Assembly (NCBI RefSeq): GCF_025698545.1
Contig: NC_068577.1
Coordinates: 434,001 to 498,000 of the forward strand
Reading direction: 5' to 3'
Origin: Gossypium raimondii
Lineage: Eukaryota > Streptophyta > Magnoliopsida > Malvales > Malvaceae
Length of the DNA stretch: 64,000 nucleotides
A program made the translations under genes and the position numbers. The notes under the pieces are model-generated. The model saw only the letters and a program-made list of their open reading frames with translations, was not told the origin of the DNA and did not search any database. Position 1 is the stretch's first letter, and each line of letters begins with the position of its first letter. Shown piece by piece: positions 58,931 through 64,000 of the stretch.

Positions 58931-59364
58931 TATCAGGCAGTAAGAATGATATGCAGGTGTTCGATAATATGTTTGAGATAAGCACAATATAGCTTTCTCG
59001 CAAGGTGCTTGTGCTGGTTTAGTATATCTGTTAATGCTTGATACTGGCTTATGATTTAAGTCTGTTATTTCTGGTACAGCTGTAACTTGTTTGTTATTTT
59101 TTGTTAACAAATTATCTAGAACACCTGAACTGCTATAAGTAGCCTAGGTGCTACTCTTCATTCTGCATGCTTAAAAATGTTGAATAAGAAATAGAGTGTT
59201 ACACTCAAAATCTCTCTCACTTGTTCTTCTTTTCCTTCTTTTTATTCTGTTATTTGTGATTTCTTTCTAATTCATAAACATCATGATTTCTTCATCTTTT
59301 ATGTTTTGCTTTCAGAATACATCAATGTTATAGTTTCTTTTATAATATACGCAGCTTTTCGACA
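58931..59364 (+). mobile_element. Solo LTR of the same copia element, CTCTT target duplication
   Basis: It matches both LTRs of the element at 39951-46064 except for three one-base shorter runs (434 versus 437 bp). It is followed by CTCTT at 59365-59369. It occupies exactly the site of the full element in the first tract, so it is the recombined form of the same insertion. Confidence 0.95.
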
Positions 59365-60618
59365 CTCTTTTAGTTAAATGGTATCATTATGATTATAGTG
59401 CCTCTTAAATATCAATTGTTCAATTTAGTTCCTTTCTAGCTTTTATTTAAATGGAACAATTGTAATTTAGACCCTTTTCAAATATTTAAATTTAATTTGA
59501 GTTATTTTAATGTAAAATATTTTAGCTTTGTCCCCTATTTTTTTAATTTTATCTTGGCTCTTTATCACATAATTCATGACTTCGCCTGATACCATGAGAT
59601 TTAATGTTAATATTTAAGTATTCAAATCTCGGATCGTTTATGAACAAAGTTTCGAAAGAAAGATCATGGAATATTGACCTTGCAGCTGTATAAAAGCTAG
59701 AAAGTAATATTATAAAAAGATTGGAGATTATAAATTAAACACTTGGAATTATCGAAAAGTTGTTGCAAGAAGTTCGGTAGTTCGATCCCCTTAGCTTACC
59801 TTCAATACTTCACCAATTTAGACACCGAAATCCCCACACTGTCAGATTCGCTTTGAGAGTATGTGAAATCCATTATACTCTAGAGCTCTCAAAGGGACCA
59901 TGCAAAGAGGCTTCGAAAGAAAATTGTATGAAGTTCCCACAATGTCTCATTGGCTTCATTTTGATATTTTAACCTTTAATCATTTTATTTTATATAAAAA
60001 ATTGAACTCATAAAAATTTGATTTCAAATTATTCCAATTTTTATTTTTCAATTTTAGTGTAAATATTGATTTTGTGTAATTATTTGTAATTCAATTGTTA
60101 AAGTATGTAGTTTTTGATACAAAATTATTGTTGTTAATTTAGGATAGCTATGAATGGGATACATTGAGTTTGAAATATTTCAAGTAATTTATATCAAATT
60201 TTATAACATTAGTTAAAATTAAAAGAATATATATTTACTCTCTTTTTTCTCTTTGTATCTTGCTTTGTGGATAAGATATCGAATATTGGTGCTGATTATG
60301 TTCGATAATATCTGCTTTTTCAAATAATGTCTAGAAGTACTTGTAGCCCTTTTAAGCCATAAATAGAAGGATAATATGCTTCACACAGACAAAACTTATA
60401 TCTTCCTGCATTGACAATTAAGTTAAGACTCGATTGGCAAGATTTTAAAGAAAACAAAATAAATAAAAACTAATCCCCCAATTTACCATCCACAGTAGTC
60501 CTGACATTATTATATAATCTTCAATTCTTTATAATCTATGCTATATATATAGAGTACAGACACTTGCAGCATGTAATAAAGCAAACCATGATGATGACCT
60601 AAATTTTATGTGAAAATA
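59365..60618. other. Spacer before the DRP4 copy I 3' end, duplicate of 46065-47326
   Basis: No gene is seen. It contains the DRP4-like 'gaagttcggtagttcgatcc' string near 59770. Confidence 0.6.
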
Positions 60619-62680
60619 TTAAACCAAGTAAGCATCATAAACAACAATCCTGTCCATGACCTTGGCCACACTATCTTTGGACTCCTTTAACACCTTGATG
60701 CTGTTTTTAAGCTTCTCACGCTTTGCAACAATGGCAGGAGATTCCACCAGCATCATCTTTATCCCATGTCCATCTGGTCCCATCAGCTCCTTCATAATCT
60801 CATCAATGTCATTGTGTACAAGATTATGAACATGGTATTGCAAATGCAATGCCATGGAATCAACCAATCTCACCTTAAATATCTTCCAATAAGCAACCAT
60901 TCTCATCTTCAGGGCGAAAGCTTGTTGCAGGGTCGAAACATTCGAGTGTTGTCTGAGATGTTCGACTTGGATTTTCCCAAAACCTTGGAGATCCACACTG
61001 CAAGGCAGCGGCCGCATGTTTGTTCCAGATATTTGGTTTATGAAATGGTCTTGTTCCTTCATGAGCTTATTCCACTCCATCAAGTAATCAGGGTTACATG
61101 TATAGCCTGTTAGCTTCTCCATTTCTACAATCTCTTTCACCCTATTGATTGATTGCTCCCTCAGCTTTTGAACAAGGTTGTGAGCAGCTCCTTTCGTGAA
61201 TACCTTGAGGTGATAATACATTTCCCAGTGGCTCGTCAAAACAGACATCACCACATCGTCTATGTAATCCCAATACTTTTCGGTGAACTTGATAGGGAGA
61301 TACGATATCCTCTCGACTTTTCTCCGTAAGATACGAAGGAATGCTTCAAAGGGAAGGAAGTTCGGTAGTTCGATCCCCTTAGCATCTTCCAAACCCTTGA
61401 TCTCTTCTGTTAAAAAGTCTTTTGATAGATTACTTTCCTCGCAGTTGTGAAGCTCATCGGACAACCGGTTCAGCATTTCGACAAACCGTGCAGTCCCGTG
61501 CTTCGTGTTGTCCTCGGGGTATTCATCAAATTCCCCCCTCCAAAGAAGCTTCTTGAGGGATTCTTTAGCTGCTTGAATGATCCTCATCATAGCTTGAGTG
61601 GCATCAGCAATAGAAGTTAAGGCCTTTGGCATTTTCTCTAGCTCTGAAACATTTGCATCCAGCTTTGCACTAATGTTTTTAACAATCTCTGGCAAGCACT
61701 TTGCAATTGCATTAGCTTGAATTCGGACAAGCTTTTGAGCCAAAACATGAACACCCACAATTGATTTATCAATACATGACAAATGTGCATTAGTTTCGAA
61801 CAATCTAGCCTCTTCCTTCCTTGCTTCTTCATAGGATTCATCACCAATCCGATTCGAACACAAACATAACCAAGTCCTATATTCACATCATCTGCAGTAA
61901 CCTTGTCAACAAGCCCTTCGGGGCCCTATCTACTTTAGTAACCACAGCAAGAGTTCTCTCACCATTCTTGTCCACTTGTTGCGACATCCTAATGGATTCA
62001 CAAGTTGAAAAATCAACCGTAGCCGACAGAACATTAAGGATAATGCTTTCCTTTGGTGTTATGTACTGCATGATGATGTCCCGGATCTGCTCATATATGT
62101 TGTCAGGCTGACCATGGACAGGAACTCTGGTAATTCCAGGAAGATCAACCATGGTAAGATCAGGAACCCCATCTTTTCTCACCACCAAAGTCAAAGGGAT
62201 GTCAGATATGCTCTTACCCGGGCCTGCAATCTCATCAGTTGCAATGTTTATGGCTGTTGCAATCTGGGGTTCCTCCACTGGGACCATTTTGCCATTGTAC
62301 TCCAAGTAGAGCTCTGGCCTTGGCCTTGCATGGTTCTGCAACCTGATTATGAGAGGTACCCTGGTGCAAATGCCCTGGCTACGAGGAAGGTTAACACCAG
62401 CCAAGGATTCAAGAACACTAGACTTGCCTGATGACTGGTCTCCAACCACAACAATTGTGGGGAGCTGTATGCCTTCTTTCATCACCATGACCAGCCTGAG
62501 CCTGTCGATGACATCAAGCAAAGGTCGGATTTTGTCATTGTATGATGAAATAATTGGGGCTTGAGCTGCTGCTGCTCCCACCACATTAGGTTGTTCCATA
62601 GGAGGAGTTGCTGGTTGAGAATCTTCATAATCAATGATGACATCAATGCTCCCTGAATCAGATTCATCATCGCTGCCCAT
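60619..62680 (-). pseudogene. DRP4C: DRP4C-like GTPase, copy I, twin of copy G (two one-base gaps)
   Basis: It is two bases short of copy C: one C near 61854 ('ccgattcgaac') and one G near 61920 ('cggggccc'). The frame is broken only between about residues 254 and 276. The G1-G4 motifs and the rest of stalk and GED are open. Both gaps are shared with copy G, and the G-run gap also with copy B, so either they are inherited or the same runs are repeatedly miscalled. Confidence 0.87.
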
Positions 62681-63086
62681 TTTTTAGAAGTCGAGACAGG
62701 AGTGAAGTGGCCAAACTTGATGTTTTTGATGGTTTTTTGTTGGAAGTTGGAAAGCAATAAACTTAAACTAAAGTGAAGACAAATTCAATGAAGCATGTTT
62801 GGCTTTATAATGAAAATTAAAATAGGGTAAAGCACAATAAAGCGATAGCATCCTATACCAAACCCCAAGAAACAATCAAAGGAAGCTACAATGGGAATGG
62901 AAAACTTTAGGTTATACTTTGAATTGTAGAAAATACATCTTATATTCCGTATTGGATTGTAGAAAATAATGATACAAGGACAGAAGAGAGGAAACAGAAC
63001 AAAATCAAATCGTGACCAACCAAAAGATGAGTGTGTCGATGACAGAAAGTTCGAAACATAAACATCCCCACTAATTCCTACAGGAA
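62681..63086 (-). promoter_or_regulatory. Leader and upstream region of DRP4 copy I
   Basis: It matches 49384-49792 with two short deletions in the leader. The 'cattataaag' box (minus strand) is near 62802-62811. Confidence 0.4.
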
Positions 63087-64000
63087 CTAGACAGCAGAAC
63101 TATATGAAACAATGTATTCACATTGAAGTTTCGGATAGATGTCACGTACAAGCCATGTTGCCATTAACTCATATGCTCTTTGTGTCAAATGAACTCCATC
63201 CCAACTAAGCCGTTCATTAGGGTTTTCGCATCCCAACCATGAAAAGAGCTTTTCCATTTTTCTTGAAGCAATCTACCAAATATAACACCTCAAGTGGTTA
63301 TTTGTGTTAATCCATTCTGAACATTGTTATTATACCTGATTACCTCACCAGGAGGCCTCATTAGACCAACCGCTCGATCATGGAGGTCTCGCCTGCATGA
63401 TAGCTCAACCAACTAAAGACACTCACGTGCCTTGTCACACGACCCACCACAAGGTCATATCAAGATCCACTCAGGACCTGTTCCTATCACATCTAGTAGA
63501 GGCTCCATCACTCGACCATTAAGTCTACAAGAATAATCTATCTTCAACCTCTGCTAGCAGCTCTTGACACTCACGTGTGAGCCACCTTCAACCTCTTCCA
63601 CCACATCCTATATCAACAAACATATATATATATATATATAGGAAAGATGCTAACCTTTGTTACCATGACAAGTTGCATTGAAATTGCTAAACATCCAGTC
63701 AAGTTGTATACTTAAAGATATGCCGGTAGGCACAAAAGAAACATTCCACTTGGCTAAATCTTCTGCAGACATGGCAGTAGCTCCGGCAAACGCGAAATTA
63801 AGCCCATAATCAAATAATCCATCTTTGTTTAAGTAAGGATCAAGAAAAGGAATTCCAGCAGATAGTGCTGTTCAAATGTTCAAAACACGAAACAACAAAC
63901 ACACTGGTTAAAAAAAAAGTTAATTAAACCAACAAAAATCAATACAAATATAATCATTAATCATCTTCCTAAACCTTTCTAGTTTGGGGTTGACACTTTT
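63087..64000 (-). pseudogene. GDSL esterase remnant, exon 5-exon 3 fusion (unit I), runs off the window
   Basis: The fusion exon is 63272-63087 and exon 2 is 63867-63655, as in unit G. With the five-A run intact, exon 3 reads DCFKKNGKALFMVG and then meets exon 5 out of frame, with a stop four codons later. The window ends inside intron 1. The (AT)n run near 63621-63640 is longer than at 32733. Confidence 0.82.

Larger units (their letters stand above)
34108..64000. repeat. About 19-kb head-to-tail tandem duplication (34108-53072 and 53073 to window end)
   Basis: From 'acacaaggagtcacccaac' at 34108 and at 53073 the two tracts run in parallel: spacer, DRP4 F/H, DRP4 remnant, spacer, DRP4 G/I, GDSL fusion. 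Offset is about 18,970 before 39950 and about 13,290 after 46064, because the first tract has a full copia element where the second has one LTR. Differences are mostly run-length changes. The second tract is cut by the window edge at a point matching about 50,705. Confidence 0.9.

Noticed and set aside
4107..63086. Regularly repeated segments suggesting a CRISPR-like or satellite array
   Set aside because: The repeats are kilobase-scale gene duplications with introns and transposons in a plant genome; no short-repeat/spacer structure exists.
1..64000. tRNA, rRNA or structural RNA genes
   Set aside because: No cloverleaf with A and B boxes or rRNA core sequence was seen; the only tRNA-related sequence is the copia primer-binding site.

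Overview
The window is nuclear DNA of a flowering plant. It is AT-rich, has spliceosomal introns, a TIR-NB resistance-type gene, a plant DRP4-class dynamin, plant GDSL esterases and plant LTR retrotransposons. The style of the long LTRs suggests Malvaceae (cotton-like), but that is inference.

Most of the window is one tandem array. The repeating unit holds, on the minus strand, a GDSL esterase/lipase gene followed about 0.4 kb downstream by a single-exon dynamin-related (DRP4C-like) GTPase gene. Eight gene-length DRP4 copies are present: B 7943-10002, C 15278-17341, D 23241-25303, E 28445-31144, F 36320-38453, G 47327-49383, H 55300-57434 and I 60619-62680. There are also three short remnants (4107-4166, 39232-39347, 58212-58324). 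Only copy C reads as an uninterrupted 687-residue protein. E is split by a solo LTR; the others differ from C by a few one-base gaps, nearly all in homopolymers. Only the GDSL copy at 31550-33461 is complete (five exons, 381 residues). The others are truncated, and B, C and D appear to share one deletion.

Layout: 1-445 is an exon of a UVR-motif/SnoaL-like protein. 450-1594 is a TIR plus truncated NB-ARC gene on the same strand. 1727-3915 is a 3'-truncated long LTR, followed by duplicated TIR-gene promoter sequence and a DRP4 5' remnant. 4692-6034 and 19952-21333 are two copies of the 3' end of an unrecognised plus-strand gene. 11400-13700 is a second long LTR lying where two different kinds of DRP4 flank meet. 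39951-46064 is a complete-length Ty1/copia element. About 34108-53072 is repeated head to tail from 53073 to beyond the window edge. The second repeat carries only a solo LTR (58931-59364) at the same target site. Spacers contain a foldback (long inverted repeat) element family, and one of the duplication boundaries falls in it.

Functionally, DRP4 proteins are dynamin-superfamily GTPases of plants that, like animal Mx proteins, have GTPase, stalk and GED parts but no PH or proline-rich domain. Copies F and H differ from the rest by a 24-residue repeat expansion at the stalk/GED boundary, where Mx proteins carry loop L4, and by loss of the Asp of the G4 motif. The GDSL product is predicted to be secreted. 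Nothing in the sequence shows that the two products act together; co-duplication is the only link.
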